NCBI RefSeq assembly: GCF_900103415.1
Contig: NZ_FMXB01000002.1
Span: 1 to 64,000 of the forward strand
Length of the DNA: 64,000 bases
Source: Methanobrevibacter millerae
GTDB lineage: Archaea > Methanobacteriota > Methanobacteria > Methanobacteriales > Methanobacteriaceae
Reading direction: 5' to 3'
The position numbers were made by a program, and so were the translations under genes. Shown here piece after piece: positions 41,865-52,150 of this stretch. Positions within the stretch are counted from its first letter, which is position 1. Every line of letters starts with the position of its first letter. The notes below the pieces were generated by a model. That model was not told where the DNA came from. It was given only the letters and a program-made list of their open reading frames with translations, and searched no databases.

Positions 41865-44599
41865 GATATTCCATTTTCTTTTTCTACTTTAATCAGATTA
41901 TCAGCAGCCGTTTCAAGCTGATTTTCGTGTGTTACAATAATCATTTGAGGCAGCAGAGACATTTCTTTTAACAGATTAATTAATTCCTGTCTTCTGGCGC
42001 TGTCCAAATGAATTGTAGGTTCATCCAAGAGGATAGTTTCCAAATCACCTTTAGCCATGGATTTTGTGATACCCAATCTTAAAGCCAACGCGATAGCTAT
42101 TTTTTCACCACCGCTAACCATAGACATTGATGATTCACCTTCAGGACCCCATACGACAATGTTATAGTCTTCATCCAATGTCAAATCGGAGTAATTGAAA
42201 TTGAAGTCATCAAAGAACTCTTTGGTATTTTTCTGAATGATCGGCCTTGAATTGTTTCTCAATTCTTTTTGAATACCGTTCTTGCCGTAAAGTTCACGAA
42301 TATCCTTCAATATGACAAGATAATGTGTGATGTTATCATGTTCCCTTTGGAACCTGTCGTTGTTTTTGATTTTTTCAGCCAAAGACTTGTGCTGGGCGAT
42401 AAGTTCCCTGGCTCTTCCCTTAATCTCAGACAGTTCATTGGTAAATGATTCGTATCTTCTGCCGTACATCTCGTCACGATAAATGATTTGTTCGTATTTT
42501 TCCTTATCGTAAGTGGATGCGTTAATCTTGTTTTGAATGATATCCAGCTGATTGTTGGAAACACCGATGTCCTCCTTGACTGAATCGAACTGGGTCGTTA
42601 TCGTGTTCTTATTTTGAACAAAACCTTTAAGCTGATTATACTCTTCATTTTTGGCTTTTAAATCATCAATACGGTTTTTAAGCTCCAGAGTATCCATATC
42701 CCCACTTAAATGAGGATCGCTGTCAATGGCCAGCTTGATATTCTTAACGTGAACGTCAATTTCATTTTTAACCTGCTTTAATTTGTACTCGGCTTCTGTT
42801 TGGCTTCCAAGTACATCCAAAGCTCCTTTTGACTGATTATAATCATCATGATCCTGCTTATAGCTGTCACGGTTTTCCTTTTCCTTGGCTATTTCAAGAA
42901 TCAGTTCACCGAGCTTTCCGCTTATATGCTCCTTGGAGTCAAGGTTTTGGTCTATTTCACTTAAACGCTGCAAGTCCTTTTCCAGATTGGAGAACTTGTA
43001 CTTGTGCTCCAGGATTTCTTCGGAAATTGCCTTTACCTTATCCAGTTTTTCCTTAAAGCTGTCCCTGTTTTTGGTAAACATCCTAATGGCTTCCTCATTT
43101 TCACCGATGGCTTTGGTATTCTCTTCAATTTCCGTTTTGTATTGTGAGGTAAGCTCAACCTTTTTGGCTTCATCGATGTCGGACTGACATACAGGACATT
43201 TGTTGTCAACGTTGGCCAGTTCCTCAAGAGGCTTTTCATTGGCCGCAATTGCCTGTTTGAATGCAACAATATCCTCTTTTTTGGAGTTTATGTCGCTTGT
43301 CAGGTCTTCAATCTTTGTGGAAATCTCATCGATGTATTCATTGGTTACATCGCCCAGTTTCTTTAAGTCATCGACATTTGCCAGTATATCCTGTGACATT
43401 CCAAAGTCAAGGAGCTTTTCCTTGGTAAGAACGAAGAATTTCTCGATTTCGTTCCTGTCGGATTCAATTCCCTTAAGAAGGACTTTCTTGTCATTTTCAA
43501 GCTGGGTCAACGTGGCCAGCTGCTTTTCATACTCGATTTTCTGATTGGTTAATTTGGAAATCTTTTCATCTGATGCCAAGTAATCGTTATATCCTTGCTT
43601 TTTAGCATGAATCAGAGTTTTCTGTTCCTTAATTGAATCAATTTTGTCTTCAAGTTCTATTTCTGATTCCTTTAAGGATTGAATGCTGACAACTGACTTT
43701 TCAAAGTCCAGATAGACATCCAATTTGGAAACGTATTTTTCTAAACGGCCAATCTGCTCTTCGGCTTCACGGATCTTGTCCAGATTTTCCTGAAGCATGT
43801 GCTTGTCGTTTTCAAGTTTTTCCAGGGTTTGCTTTTCATTTTCCAAGTTATTTATTTGGGTTTCGTAAATTTCCTTTTCACGTTCCATATTGCGCTTGTC
43901 TTCAGCAATCTCTTCCCTTAGGGTCTTGACCTCTTTAATTTGGGATTCCAGTTCATGACCCCTTTCCTTAAGATCATTGAGCTCTGAAGTCTTGGTGTCA
44001 TATTCTTCCTTTAGAGCATCCTTGGAATAAAGCTTTCCCTTGATTTCAGCCAGTTTGTTTTCATATTCATTGATTAATGGAGATAAGTTTTTCCATGCAA
44101 CTTCCAGTGAATCCAATCCAAGCAATTTAGCAATGAGGCGTTTTTTCTCAGCAGGCTGCTTATCGACAAGCTCTGCGATTTCGCCCTGCCTTACATATAT
44201 TGCGTTGAGGAATAAATTGGCATCCATATCCAGTATGGCTTCAATATTATTAGCCACTTCCTTTTCGCCAGTACACAGTGACATGAACTCGCTGTCGCTT
44301 GACGTTTTGGTTAAAAGTCGTGAAGACATTTTAGATTTGGTCTTTTCACGAATGATTCTGTATTCCTTGCCTCTTGATACGAAATCAAGCTCAACGCCCA
44401 TCATATCGGCATTGTTTCTAACCAGGTCTCCAATTCTTCCTGCAGTATGCTGCTTGTATAAGGCGAAGCTCATGGCTTCAAAGATAGAGGATTTTCCTGC
44501 ACCGTTTTCTCCCACAATAACAGTGATTCCCTTGTCAAACTTGATAACTTCATTTGCATAGGATTTGAAATTCTTTAATTTTAAGCGTTTGAAAATCAT
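41849..44599 (-). CDS. rad50: DNA double-strand break repair ATPase Rad50
   Basis: SMC-like ATPase that with Mre11 tethers and processes DNA ends. Of 916 aa, the head N-half has Walker A VGENGAGKSSIFEAM (about residues 31-45) and the Q-loop region AIYVRQGEIAEL. A long coiled coil (about 160-750) carries the zinc hook CPVC (about 468-471) at its tip. The C-half has the ABC signature SMVSGGEKIAIALALRLG and Walker B TILLDEPTIHLD, followed by the His switch VTHENQ. Size and layout are normal for archaeal Rad50. It lies 2 nt after mre11 and ends the nurA-herA-mre11-rad50 unit. Confidence 0.97.
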   Translation of the reverse strand: MIFKRLKLKNFKSYANEVIKFDKGITVIVGENGAGKSSIFEAMSFALYKQHTAGRIGDLVRNNADMMGVELDFVSRGKEYRIIREKTKSKMSSRLLTKTSSDSEFMSLCTGEKEVANNIEAILDMDANLFLNAIYVRQGEIAELVDKQPAEKKRLIAKLLGLDSLEVAWKNLSPLINEYENKLAEIKGKLYSKDALKEEYDTKTSELNDLKERGHELESQIKEVKTLREEIAEDKRNMEREKEIYETQINNLENEKQTLEKLENDKHMLQENLDKIREAEEQIGRLEKYVSKLDVYLDFEKSVVSIQSLKESEIELEDKIDSIKEQKTLIHAKKQGYNDYLASDEKISKLTNQKIEYEKQLATLTQLENDKKVLLKGIESDRNEIEKFFVLTKEKLLDFGMSQDILANVDDLKKLGDVTNEYIDEISTKIEDLTSDINSKKEDIVAFKQAIAANEKPLEELANVDNKCPVCQSDIDEAKKVELTSQYKTEIEENTKAIGENEEAIRMFTKNRDSFKEKLDKVKAISEEILEHKYKFSNLEKDLQRLSEIDQNLDSKEHISGKLGELILEIAKEKENRDSYKQDHDDYNQSKGALDVLGSQTEAEYKLKQVKNEIDVHVKNIKLAIDSDPHLSGDMDTLELKNRIDDLKAKNEEYNQLKGFVQNKNTITTQFDSVKEDIGVSNNQLDIIQNKINASTYDKEKYEQIIYRDEMYGRRYESFTNELSEIKGRARELIAQHKSLAEKIKNNDRFQREHDNITHYLVILKDIRELYGKNGIQKELRNNSRPIIQKNTKEFFDDFNFNYSDLTLDEDYNIVVWGPEGESSMSMVSGGEKIAIALALRLGITKSMAKGDLETILLDEPTIHLDSARRQELINLLKEMSLLPQMIIVTHENQLETAADNLIKVEKENGISKIVN

Positions 44600-44601
44600 T
44601 T

Positions 44602-45759
44602 TTAATCCTCCTCTTCCTCTTCAACAGGATATCTCTCTTTATAGAATTCATCAATCAGTTGTCTGGATTCTTCGATTTCATCTTTTGAAAGCAGATTATA
44701 CAATTCAATAGCCAGTTTGGTAATGTCTTCATCATCATAGGACTCTAATCTGGAAGACAACACCTCAATAGGACCCAAAGCATTCTCCTTGTCGATGATT
44801 AAATCTATGTTTTCTTCACCTGGAGTGATGAATTTAGGCCTTACCATCAGTGACAAATCATCCAGCTCTTCGGTTATGAGATCATATGCGGCTGTAGTTG
44901 AAGTGACGTTTTCAACTGTGAGATTGAGAATCGGCTTTTTGTCAAAATCCTTAATCGTTTCCTTTATCTCTTCAACACCGTGAGCCAGGGTGTCATAATC
45001 CAAAGTTTTTTCAATGAATTCCCTTGGAAGGTCTATTTTTATTCTTGTAACGGACGGCTTTGCTGAATCAAAATCAACTATGACAAAGCCCTTTCCGTTT
45101 TTTCTGTAGTCTCCAAGTTCCGTCGTTTTCCAGACTTCGCTAGATCCAGGATAAACGAGTTTACCTTTCCCAAAATCATCATTGATGTAATTGTGAAGGT
45201 GACCCATCGCATAATAATTAAAGTTATCCGGAACGTCGCCTATTTCAAGTTCATACTGAAGGTTGAAATACTTATCAATGCCTTGGTGCAATACCAGAAT
45301 GGATTTTTCATGGTTTGCTGCCTTTTTGGACAGTTCGGACAATTTATTCTTAAGATTCTTATCCTGTGAAGACGGATAAAACGGAAGACCCGCTATAAAA
45401 ACATCTTCAAACATGTAGTTGGTATTGATAGGACTTATTACCTTTAAACCAAACTTCTTGAATAATACCTGTGGAGGAATAGCTCCCTTACGCATTACAG
45501 TATCATGGTTACCTGCAATTGCAAATATTGGAATGTTTGCATTTTTAAGCTTAATTAACGCTTTTTGAACTGTAAACAGAGCTAAAGGAGATGGTCTTGC
45601 ATTGTCAAACAGGTCTCCACTGTGTATTACAAAATCAACTTTCTCTTCAATTATTCTATCAATAATCCTCTCAAACACTTCATAAAAGTCTTTTTCACGT
45701 TCGTATAAACCGAACTGACGATAACCTAAATGAGTGTCTGCCAAATGTGCAAATTTCAT
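44602..45759 (-). CDS. mre11: DNA double-strand break repair nuclease Mre11
   Basis: Mn-dependent 3'-5' exonuclease and endonuclease of the Mre11-Rad50 complex. Phosphoesterase motifs are all present: HLADTHLGYRQ (about residues 4-14), VIHSGDLFDNARPSP (about 46-60), AIAGNHDTVMRKG (about 81-93), LVLHQGID (about 157-164) and MGHLHNY (about 188-194). A capping domain and an acidic tail (EEEEED) follow. I set the start at ATG 45759 with SD AGAGGTAA 5 nt upstream; the upstream extension to 45798 has no support. 385 aa. rad50 follows after 2 nt. Confidence 0.96.
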   Translation of the reverse strand: MKFAHLADTHLGYRQFGLYEREKDFYEVFERIIDRIIEEKVDFVIHSGDLFDNARPSPLALFTVQKALIKLKNANIPIFAIAGNHDTVMRKGAIPPQVLFKKFGLKVISPINTNYMFEDVFIAGLPFYPSSQDKNLKNKLSELSKKAANHEKSILVLHQGIDKYFNLQYELEIGDVPDNFNYYAMGHLHNYINDDFGKGKLVYPGSSEVWKTTELGDYRKNGKGFVIVDFDSAKPSVTRIKIDLPREFIEKTLDYDTLAHGVEEIKETIKDFDKKPILNLTVENVTSTTAAYDLITEELDDLSLMVRPKFITPGEENIDLIIDKENALGPIEVLSSRLESYDDEDITKLAIELYNLLSKDEIEESRQLIDEFYKERYPVEEEEED

Positions 45760-45880
45760 TATATTACCTCTAATCTTCGTATATAACCAATTAAACACTT
45801 ATAAAATATTTAATTATGTAGTAGTTTAAATTTATAATTATTTAAGCTTTATGCATTTTCAAGAGCAATATTGACCCCAC

Positions 45881-47380
45881 CTAGTAATCGTAACCCAAAT
45901 CAAGGCTCTCCTGCTCCTGACGTCTAATTTCTGCTTCTTCAGCTTCCCGATAGTTTTTAAACTCTCCGATTATGTCCAAATCACCACCGGTACGGCGACC
46001 TTTAAACTCGTCTATTTTAACTAATGTAGGCACTTTGCTCATTAAACCTAGAACAATGGCTTCACCGACATTAAGTGAAGGCAACTGTTCAATCAAATCC
46101 CTTGATAGGCTTTCTGAAGCTGATTGTACGTGCCTTTGGTCTTCAGGTTCGACAAGCCTCAGTATTATCATATTGTTCATCTGTGACAGGGCGTCATGGT
46201 CAACGGTTTTAGGGGACTGGCTTACCAGACAGAGTCCCAGACCGAATTTACGTCCTTCCCTTGCAACCCTTTGAATCCAATGCTTTGACTGTGAATCCCT
46301 TCTGTTCGGAGCCAGGATATGGGCTTCCTCAATGACGAAAAATACAGGGTGGTCTAAGGTATCGCCAGTATTTCCGTGAACGGCATTTTTTCTTCTTCGA
46401 AGAGCGTTTCTCATAATGTGGCTTACAAGCACTTCTGCTACATATTCATCGCTTTGGCTTAAATCAAGGACATTAACGTGGCCTATCTTAATGCCGGTTA
46501 AAATATTGCCCTTGTTATTGTCAAAGAGATTGCTGTATTTGTCTTTTGCATCATCAATTTTATTCATCACATCGATAATCTGCTTGTCTGAGCCCTCTTC
46601 ACTGGCCAGAACAGCCAGATAATCATACATCGCATCCAGAAACTTATGATCCCTTTCGGTACCACTGTCAATCTCCCTTTTGACATGATGGAAAGCTTTC
46701 CTGAAGTATCTCTCCTGAATATATGCATTTCCTGAAATGTTGACCAGTCTTTTAATTTCCGCAAATGACATGTAAGTCGGATTGATTTTAGGAGCTATTA
46801 CATTAACATTACCGTTTGGAAACTCTGCATCCCGGTATTCGCCGTGCATGTCAAAAACGAAAATAGGCACGCTATAGGCCAACAGCTGATCCATCAGTAC
46901 CGCCACAGTGTTGGATTTTCCTGCACCGGTCATGGCCAAAATAGCCAAATGCCTGTTGAGCATCGGGTTTGCCTCCACATTGACTTCGACGTCTTCCTGA
47001 TTGACAAGAGTACCTAATTTGATAGGGTTTTTAACCTTGAAAACCTTATCCAGAATCTCCTTATCTGCCAGCTTGATTGGAGTTCCTGGCAGGGCAGGGG
47101 TTCTCGGAAGCCTTAATTTATCGTCAACGTCTCCCAAAAGCTTTACCTTTCCCTTAATGTAATAGTCGTTTCCTCCGATTCGGGAAATCGTTTGAATTGC
47201 GTCAACATCATGCAAATCGATGTTTAAAGCATCGTTTCCTCGAACCAAACTTTCAACCATTCCCAAAACCTTTTTGCCGTCATATTCGACAGTCACGTAT
47301 TCGCCGACCTGCGGCATCTTGTCTGAAATGAACGTTAATTCCGATAATGAAATTTCTCCTACGCAGTAACCTACCGTCAT
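45881..47380 (-). CDS. herA: HerA bipolar helicase/translocase
   Basis: Hexameric FtsK/HerA-family DNA translocase that works with NurA in end resection. After an N-terminal HAS-barrel domain (about residues 1-90, VGYCVGEISLSELTFISDKM at the start), the RecA-like core has Walker A AMTGAGKSNTVAVLMDQL (about 152-169), Walker B HPVFFVIEEAHILAPNRRDS (about 343-362), and the arginine-rich region QRVAREGRKFGLGLCLVSQSP. 499 aa, normal size. It begins 4 nt after nurA and is separated from mre11 by about 120 nt, which may contain a second promoter. Confidence 0.95.
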   Translation of the reverse strand: MTVGYCVGEISLSELTFISDKMPQVGEYVTVEYDGKKVLGMVESLVRGNDALNIDLHDVDAIQTISRIGGNDYYIKGKVKLLGDVDDKLRLPRTPALPGTPIKLADKEILDKVFKVKNPIKLGTLVNQEDVEVNVEANPMLNRHLAILAMTGAGKSNTVAVLMDQLLAYSVPIFVFDMHGEYRDAEFPNGNVNVIAPKINPTYMSFAEIKRLVNISGNAYIQERYFRKAFHHVKREIDSGTERDHKFLDAMYDYLAVLASEEGSDKQIIDVMNKIDDAKDKYSNLFDNNKGNILTGIKIGHVNVLDLSQSDEYVAEVLVSHIMRNALRRRKNAVHGNTGDTLDHPVFFVIEEAHILAPNRRDSQSKHWIQRVAREGRKFGLGLCLVSQSPKTVDHDALSQMNNMIILRLVEPEDQRHVQSASESLSRDLIEQLPSLNVGEAIVLGLMSKVPTLVKIDEFKGRRTGGDLDIIGEFKNYREAEEAEIRRQEQESLDLGYDY

Positions 47381-47384
47381 ATTA

Positions 47385-48446
47385 TCACCTTAATTGTTCC
47401 CTGTTTGTGGTTTCATAAATTCTACTGATTTTTAAAAGTTCTTCAACATTACTGTTCGTTATTACAACATTATTATGTGCCTTGTTAAGCAGATACGGAT
47501 ATCCTCCTGCCCCGTCTCTTTTTATGATTTCAATTATTTCAGCTATTTCATCCTCTTCGGCATAGTAAGGAAGCTCAATCTTTAAAACGCTCTTGTTTTC
47601 CTCCAGCCTCACATAAAAGATTGTAAACCATAACTTATTGAAAAAGTCATTGGCTACAGGGAAGGGAACCGCAATGGAATCTTCCACTTTCTTATAGATG
47701 ATTTTTGAAATTCCCTGCTTTTGCGTGAACTGGTCTAAAATGCCGATGTCCGGAGCCTTGTAGTGAAACAAATCATTGCTTGAGGATGACTTGGAAATCG
47801 AAATCAGCTTTTTGTTTTTCTTAAGGATTTCGCCTAAAACCAATAGCTTTTCGATTGAAGATAAATACAAGTCATAAACGTCATCCATTTCATCGGATGC
47901 GTGGACAAAGACCTTGTTTTTTATTTCGGGAAATGACAAATCCAGACTTGACAAATCGTTGATGTCGTCTATAAACATTTTCAAAACGCCGCCGTTTAAT
48001 TTCTCCTTAATGTCGGCAGGCTGCTTTGCGCCTTTTGGATAATGGTTCTGCAAATCCCCGAAAATGGATCCGTCAAAAAGATAATAATCAACGTCATATT
48101 CGCTGATTGCCTTAAGGCAGCATTTAAGCTCGAATATGGACATGTAATTTGGAACCAGTTCCTTTATGAAAGGCACATGGTCAATTTCGAAAATCTCTGA
48201 CTGCTCGATTGAATCCAGCTCGTTATCGTAAATTAAAGCCTCCGCACTTACAGGACAATAATTGAACATGAGGAATTTTTTAATGTTGAAGCTTCCGTCA
48301 CCTGCTGCAATGCAGAAGTCCTTTTTGCTTTTGGCAAAGGGCTTGTCAAACCATTTTCCGTCCAAAAATGATTTGTCCTGCTTTTCCGGCTCCGGCTTGA
48401 GATATCGCTTATTGTTGAGAGCCTTATAATATAGTGATTTTAACAT
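47385..48446 (-). CDS. nurA: NurA 5'-3' nuclease
   Basis: Mn-dependent nuclease that forms a complex with HerA to resect 5' strands. The NurA-domain start CIAAGDGSFNIKKFLMF (about residues 45-61) contains the catalytic Asp in DGS. A second acidic site is in YYLFDGSIFGDLQNHYP (about 119-135). The C-terminal IKRDGAGGYPYLLNKAHNNV (about 308-327) is the usual NurA end with a conserved H. At 353 aa it is in the archaeal range. It is first of the end-resection unit, with its promoter in the short gap before the GGGPS gene (48447-48501). Confidence 0.92.
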   Translation of the reverse strand: MLKSLYYKALNNKRYLKPEPEKQDKSFLDGKWFDKPFAKSKKDFCIAAGDGSFNIKKFLMFNYCPVSAEALIYDNELDSIEQSEIFEIDHVPFIKELVPNYMSIFELKCCLKAISEYDVDYYLFDGSIFGDLQNHYPKGAKQPADIKEKLNGGVLKMFIDDINDLSSLDLSFPEIKNKVFVHASDEMDDVYDLYLSSIEKLLVLGEILKKNKKLISISKSSSSNDLFHYKAPDIGILDQFTQKQGISKIIYKKVEDSIAVPFPVANDFFNKLWFTIFYVRLEENKSVLKIELPYYAEEDEIAEIIEIIKRDGAGGYPYLLNKAHNNVVITNSNVEELLKISRIYETTNREQLR

Positions 48447-48501
48447 AATAGTTAATATGTAAATATATAATAAAAAAAAGTAGTGGTAGAGCAGCTGATA
48501 A

Positions 48502-49254
48502 CTACTCGATTGAAGCCTTTTTAATAGCTCCAGTTAACTCTTGAATTTTAGCTTTAACGTCTGTGGTTTCTTCTACAACAGTACCTGTGACGATAATATC
48601 TCCGCCTGCTTTGGCTGCAGTGTATGCTGCTTTTGCATCACGAATACCTCCGCCGACAACTACAATCATGTCATCGGTAGCCCTTTTGGTGTATGCAACC
48701 ATTTCAGGAGGAATAGGCTGATCCGCACCGGAACCGGCTTCGATATAGAAGAATCTCATTCCCAAAAATTCTGATGCCATTGCATAAACGGCAGGGATTT
48801 TAGGCTTGTTTCTAGGTACCAGTTTTGCTTCTCCAACCCAGCCTACAGTTCCGCCAGGTTCTGCAACCATATAACCCATAGGCAATATTTCAAGGCCAGA
48901 TTTCTTAACAGCAGGGGAAGCAAGAGCTTGTGCGCCAATTATCCAATAAGGATTATTGGAATTAAGATAACTCATAAAAAATATTGCATCAGCATATTTA
49001 CTTACGCTACTAGTATTTCCTGGAAATATGATTATTGGAACAGCTATGTTTTCAGAGAGTATTTTACAGGTTTCGTCAACGCCAACATTATCAACAGTTG
49101 ATCCACCAATCATAATACCGTCAGTTCCACCCTCAATAGCTTCAGTTGCGATATTCAAAGCTTCTTCAGGGGTCTGTTCATCGGGATCGATTAAAGTGAA
49201 ATGAACTTTCCTTTCTTTTAATATATTTTTAATATATGCTTCAACATCTTTCAT
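48502..49254 (-). CDS. Geranylgeranylglyceryl phosphate synthase
   Basis: Joins sn-glycerol-1-phosphate to geranylgeranyl diphosphate, making the first ether bond of archaeal membrane lipids. PcrB-like TIM barrel of 250 aa. Visible are HFTLIDPDEQTPEEA (about residues 18-32), DGIMIGGSTVD (about 45-55), FPGNTSSVSKYADAIFFMSYL (start about 77), FYIEAGSGADQPIP (about 170-183, phosphate site) and VVGGGIRDAKAA (about 199-210). It is group II-like in length. No other lipid genes adjoin; nurA lies downstream on the same strand. Confidence 0.93.
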   Translation of the reverse strand: MKDVEAYIKNILKERKVHFTLIDPDEQTPEEALNIATEAIEGGTDGIMIGGSTVDNVGVDETCKILSENIAVPIIIFPGNTSSVSKYADAIFFMSYLNSNNPYWIIGAQALASPAVKKSGLEILPMGYMVAEPGGTVGWVGEAKLVPRNKPKIPAVYAMASEFLGMRFFYIEAGSGADQPIPPEMVAYTKRATDDMIVVVGGGIRDAKAAYTAAKAGGDIIVTGTVVEETTDVKAKIQELTGAIKKASIE

Positions 49255-49355
49255 AAAAATAAGTTTATTTAAAATTGTATATTAATTTATTGATAGAAAA
49301 AATAATAATTCGATGGTTTAGTAAAATTAAAAATGGTGAAAAAAGAGGAATGAAT

Positions 49356-49502
49356 CTATCCTCTTGGTTCTTTGGCTTTGTATCTTAAGCCTTTGTAACC
49401 ACATTTTCTACAAGTTGTTGCACCAGCAGGGTTACGAGCGTTACATTTTAAGCAGATTTTAATATTAAACATTCTGTTTTCTGCTTCTTCAAATCTTGCC
49501 AT
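49356..49502 (-). CDS. rpl40e: Large subunit ribosomal protein L40e
   Basis: A 48-aa zinc-ribbon ribosomal protein shared by archaea and eukaryotes (there fused to ubiquitin). The protein starts [20 protein letters not shown], has two CxxC pairs (C17/C20 and C31/C34), and ends RYKAKEPRG. The length is standard for archaeal L40e. A strong SD AGGAGGAG is 7-8 nt before the ATG at 49500-49502. It stands alone between the GGGPS gene and the Tsr3-like gene, with AT-rich flanks. Confidence 0.95.
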   Translation of the reverse strand: MARFEEAENRMFNIKICLKCNARNPAGATTCRKCGYKGLRYKAKEPRG

Positions 49503-49668
49503 TAATAACTCCTCCTTATAATAATGAAATCAAATAAATAATCGTTATGAATAAAATGAGACTATACCATAATCATAACTATTAATAAATTATTTAATGT
49601 TAATAGTATTTAAAGGTTTAGTTATTTTCACTGATTTCAATGAAAAAATAACATTAATTTTAAAATAA

Positions 49669-50190
49669 TCACTCTGAATTTTTGGATTCGAGAAAATCGT
49701 TCTGTATTTTAACGACCTCAGAGCTTGTATCGGCCTCGGAGTACGCTTCAAGTAGCTCATGGTTAAGCTCAAGAAATGTGTGACCCCACTTAAAGCCGTC
49801 CATCAAATCCCTGGCCTCGTCCTTAAAGCGGGTTATATATAATGTGGCGGCTACAGCCTCAACGGTTGATAAAATACATGCTTTTCCATAGTTAACCGGA
49901 TTCGTTGCGATTAAAAATGGAAGGGATCTGTGGTATTTGGATAGGGAGAAGAATTTCTTGGAACGTGACACCTCATTCCATGAGCAGTCAAGTCCAACAA
50001 TTCCCCTTCTTTGAACATATTTGTAGTCCTCATATGAAACGGCCTTTTCAGCATATGGATTAAGTACTATAGCACCGCCAGGAATCCTGTTTATGCTGTG
50101 AACCAGCCTGCACTTTCCAAGCCTTTCCATCTTGATTGCGGTGCATTTCTTTCTGTCGCACTCATCCGCATGAAAAACCGTAATTCTCAT
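49669..50190 (-). CDS. Tsr3-like rRNA aminocarboxypropyltransferase (DUF367)
   Basis: Adds the 3-amino-3-carboxypropyl group of SAM to the m1-pseudouridine of small-subunit rRNA (helix 31) in eukaryotes; the archaeal DUF367 proteins are orthologues. 173 aa. Family blocks: ADECDRKKCTAIKME (about residues 9-23), GAIVLNPYAEKAVSYED (about 39-55), GLDCSWNEV (about 65-73) and RSLPFLIATNPVNYGKACIL (about 88-107), which is the SPOUT-like SAM site. It begins 1 nt after the upstream membrane protein stop (50192), so the two are co-transcribed. Confidence 0.92.
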   Translation of the reverse strand: MRITVFHADECDRKKCTAIKMERLGKCRLVHSINRIPGGAIVLNPYAEKAVSYEDYKYVQRRGIVGLDCSWNEVSRSKKFFSLSKYHRSLPFLIATNPVNYGKACILSTVEAVAATLYITRFKDEARDLMDGFKWGHTFLELNHELLEAYSEADTSSEVVKIQNDFLESKNSE

Positions 50191-50191
50191 A

Positions 50192-50845
50192 TTAACCTTC
50201 TAGACCTGAGTAGTTTCCTGCATTGATCTGGCGTATCAGCTCGATTTGCTGTGCAAATTCATCGTTGCTTAATCCAAACTGCTGACTTACTGATGCGATG
50301 TTATCGGTATCTTTCAATTTGATTGACTTGAGCAGAGGCTCGATGAATTTGACGTATGAATCACCGAAAGTGTTCAATGTGAAGTTCACTTTGGACAGGT
50401 CTGAGAATATGGTGTAGATAACGTATCCCTGATGGCCGGTATGGGCCTCACAGATTACGATTCCCATTGCCTTTGATGTGTTTGAAACCGTAGTGTTGTT
50501 GACTACAGGCAACGCTTCACCAAAGTAGATGTTCCATTCCTGACCGTTGAATGAACGTTTTTCAGGACCCATAACTCCCTGGAACTTATACAATTCCATC
50601 AGTTCGGATGAATTGTCCATGGTCGTCAGGTTATAAGTAATATTGTTGGCATCATCATGATATGTAGCCATAAATGATTCATTGCTTTCGCCCTGGGCAA
50701 CATTGCCCGTAAAGGCTCCGCTCATGAACTCGGTATCGAAGGGTGTTGTCTGGGCATTGTTGAAAAAGCCAGTGGCGAAAAGAGCGCCTACGACAGCCAC
50801 AACCAATACGACGATTGCGATAATTATTAAATATTTCTTTTCCAT
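50192..50845 (-). CDS. Membrane-anchored hypothetical protein, 217 aa
   Basis: One N-terminal transmembrane segment (about residues 5-26, LIIIAIVVLVVAVVGALFAT), then an outside domain with several N-x-T/S sites (NLTT, NNTTVSNTS). The domain looks like mixed alpha/beta with a helical, glutamine-rich end (ASVSQQFGLSNDEFAQQIEL). I do not recognise the family; small anchored proteins of this type are frequent in Methanobrevibacter. It is followed by the Tsr3-like gene with a 1-nt gap, and upstream is the divergent nadM. No cysteine-based or enzymatic motif is apparent. Confidence 0.75.
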   Translation of the reverse strand: MEKKYLIIIAIVVLVVAVVGALFATGFFNNAQTTPFDTEFMSGAFTGNVAQGESNESFMATYHDDANNITYNLTTMDNSSELMELYKFQGVMGPEKRSFNGQEWNIYFGEALPVVNNTTVSNTSKAMGIVICEAHTGHQGYVIYTIFSDLSKVNFTLNTFGDSYVKFIEPLLKSIKLKDTDNIASVSQQFGLSNDEFAQQIELIRQINAGNYSGLEG

Positions 50846-50937
50846 TATAAAACTCCGTTAATTTTTTAACATTTAATATTATAATGGAAGTATTTAATAT
50901 AGGTTTACTTCAATATATTAATAGGAATCATTGGTGA

Positions 50938-51480
<543 letters not shown>

Positions 51481-51532
51481 CAATAGTTATAAATATGATA
51501 AAGATATTAATAATATAAAGGAGATTATAATT

Positions 51533-51970
51533 ATGGTTGTTAAAGTTATAGAAGGTAAAGAAGACAAGGTAACAATGCCTGATTTACTCGCAGATTTAAA
51601 GAAGAATTCTAAAGTTGATTATTGCGGAGCTATTTTCTCTTTTGAAGGAATAGTACGTGGAAAAGAAGAAAATATGGATTTGGAAAAACTCATATTGACC
51701 ACACCTGACAAGGAAAAGACATTAAAAGAGATTGAAGCCATCGTTGAAAACGCAAAAATCAAATACAACGTCGCTGAAATATCCGTTGTCCACTATCTTG
51801 GAGAATTCTACACCGGAGACAGCCTCTTTTTGGTTGCTGTTTTAGGTGGTCACAGGGGAGAAAGCCTGGACGCTTTAAAAGAAGTTATTGAAAATGTTAA
51901 ATTCGACGTTGAATTTAAAAAAGAAGAGATTTCCAAACAGGGAACTAAAACAATCCTGGCAGGAGGATAA
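51533..51970 (+). CDS. moaE: Molybdopterin synthase catalytic subunit MoaE
   Basis: Large subunit of molybdopterin synthase, which inserts sulfur into precursor Z to form the dithiolene of Mo/W cofactor. 145 aa. Family blocks: CGAIFSFEGIVRGKEEN (about residues 29-45), ISVVHYLGEFYTGDSLFLVAV (start about 81), HRGESLDALKEVIENVK (about 105-121) and FKKEE with the conserved lysine at the end. The start is ATG 51533 with SD AAGGAG; the longer frame from 51470 overlaps nadM. Its stop overlaps the ATG of the following small membrane protein. Confidence 0.88.
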   Translation: MVVKVIEGKEDKVTMPDLLADLKKNSKVDYCGAIFSFEGIVRGKEENMDLEKLILTTPDKEKTLKEIEAIVENAKIKYNVAEISVVHYLGEFYTGDSLFLVAVLGGHRGESLDALKEVIENVKFDVEFKKEEISKQGTKTILAGG

Positions 51971-52101
51971 TGATAAGCGTTATCTTTCTCATCAAACTTT
52001 TAATACTATTTTTTGCTGTTTATTTCACAATCAAGCATTGGAAATTCATAGTGGTATTAATTTTATTGGTGATTGTTCTGTTTTTCCTGCCTATCTTTTA
52101 G
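51970..52101 (+). CDS. Small membrane protein, 43 aa, coupled to moaE
   Basis: Starts in the TAATG overlap with the moaE stop and is preceded by AGGAGGA, an ideal SD inside the end of moaE. The peptide is almost all hydrophobic with two predicted membrane passes (MISVIFLIKLLILFFAVYF and VVLILLVIVLFFLPIF) joined by a short TIKHWK turn. No family recognised. Stop TAG 52099-52101. Tight coupling and the strong SD make it likely to be expressed; a link to molybdate handling is only suggested by position. Confidence 0.65.
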   Translation: MISVIFLIKLLILFFAVYFTIKHWKFIVVLILLVIVLFFLPIF

Positions 52102-52150
52102 GCATTAATTTAATTTAAAAAAGAGAATTGAAAACTGGATTTAATCCAGT

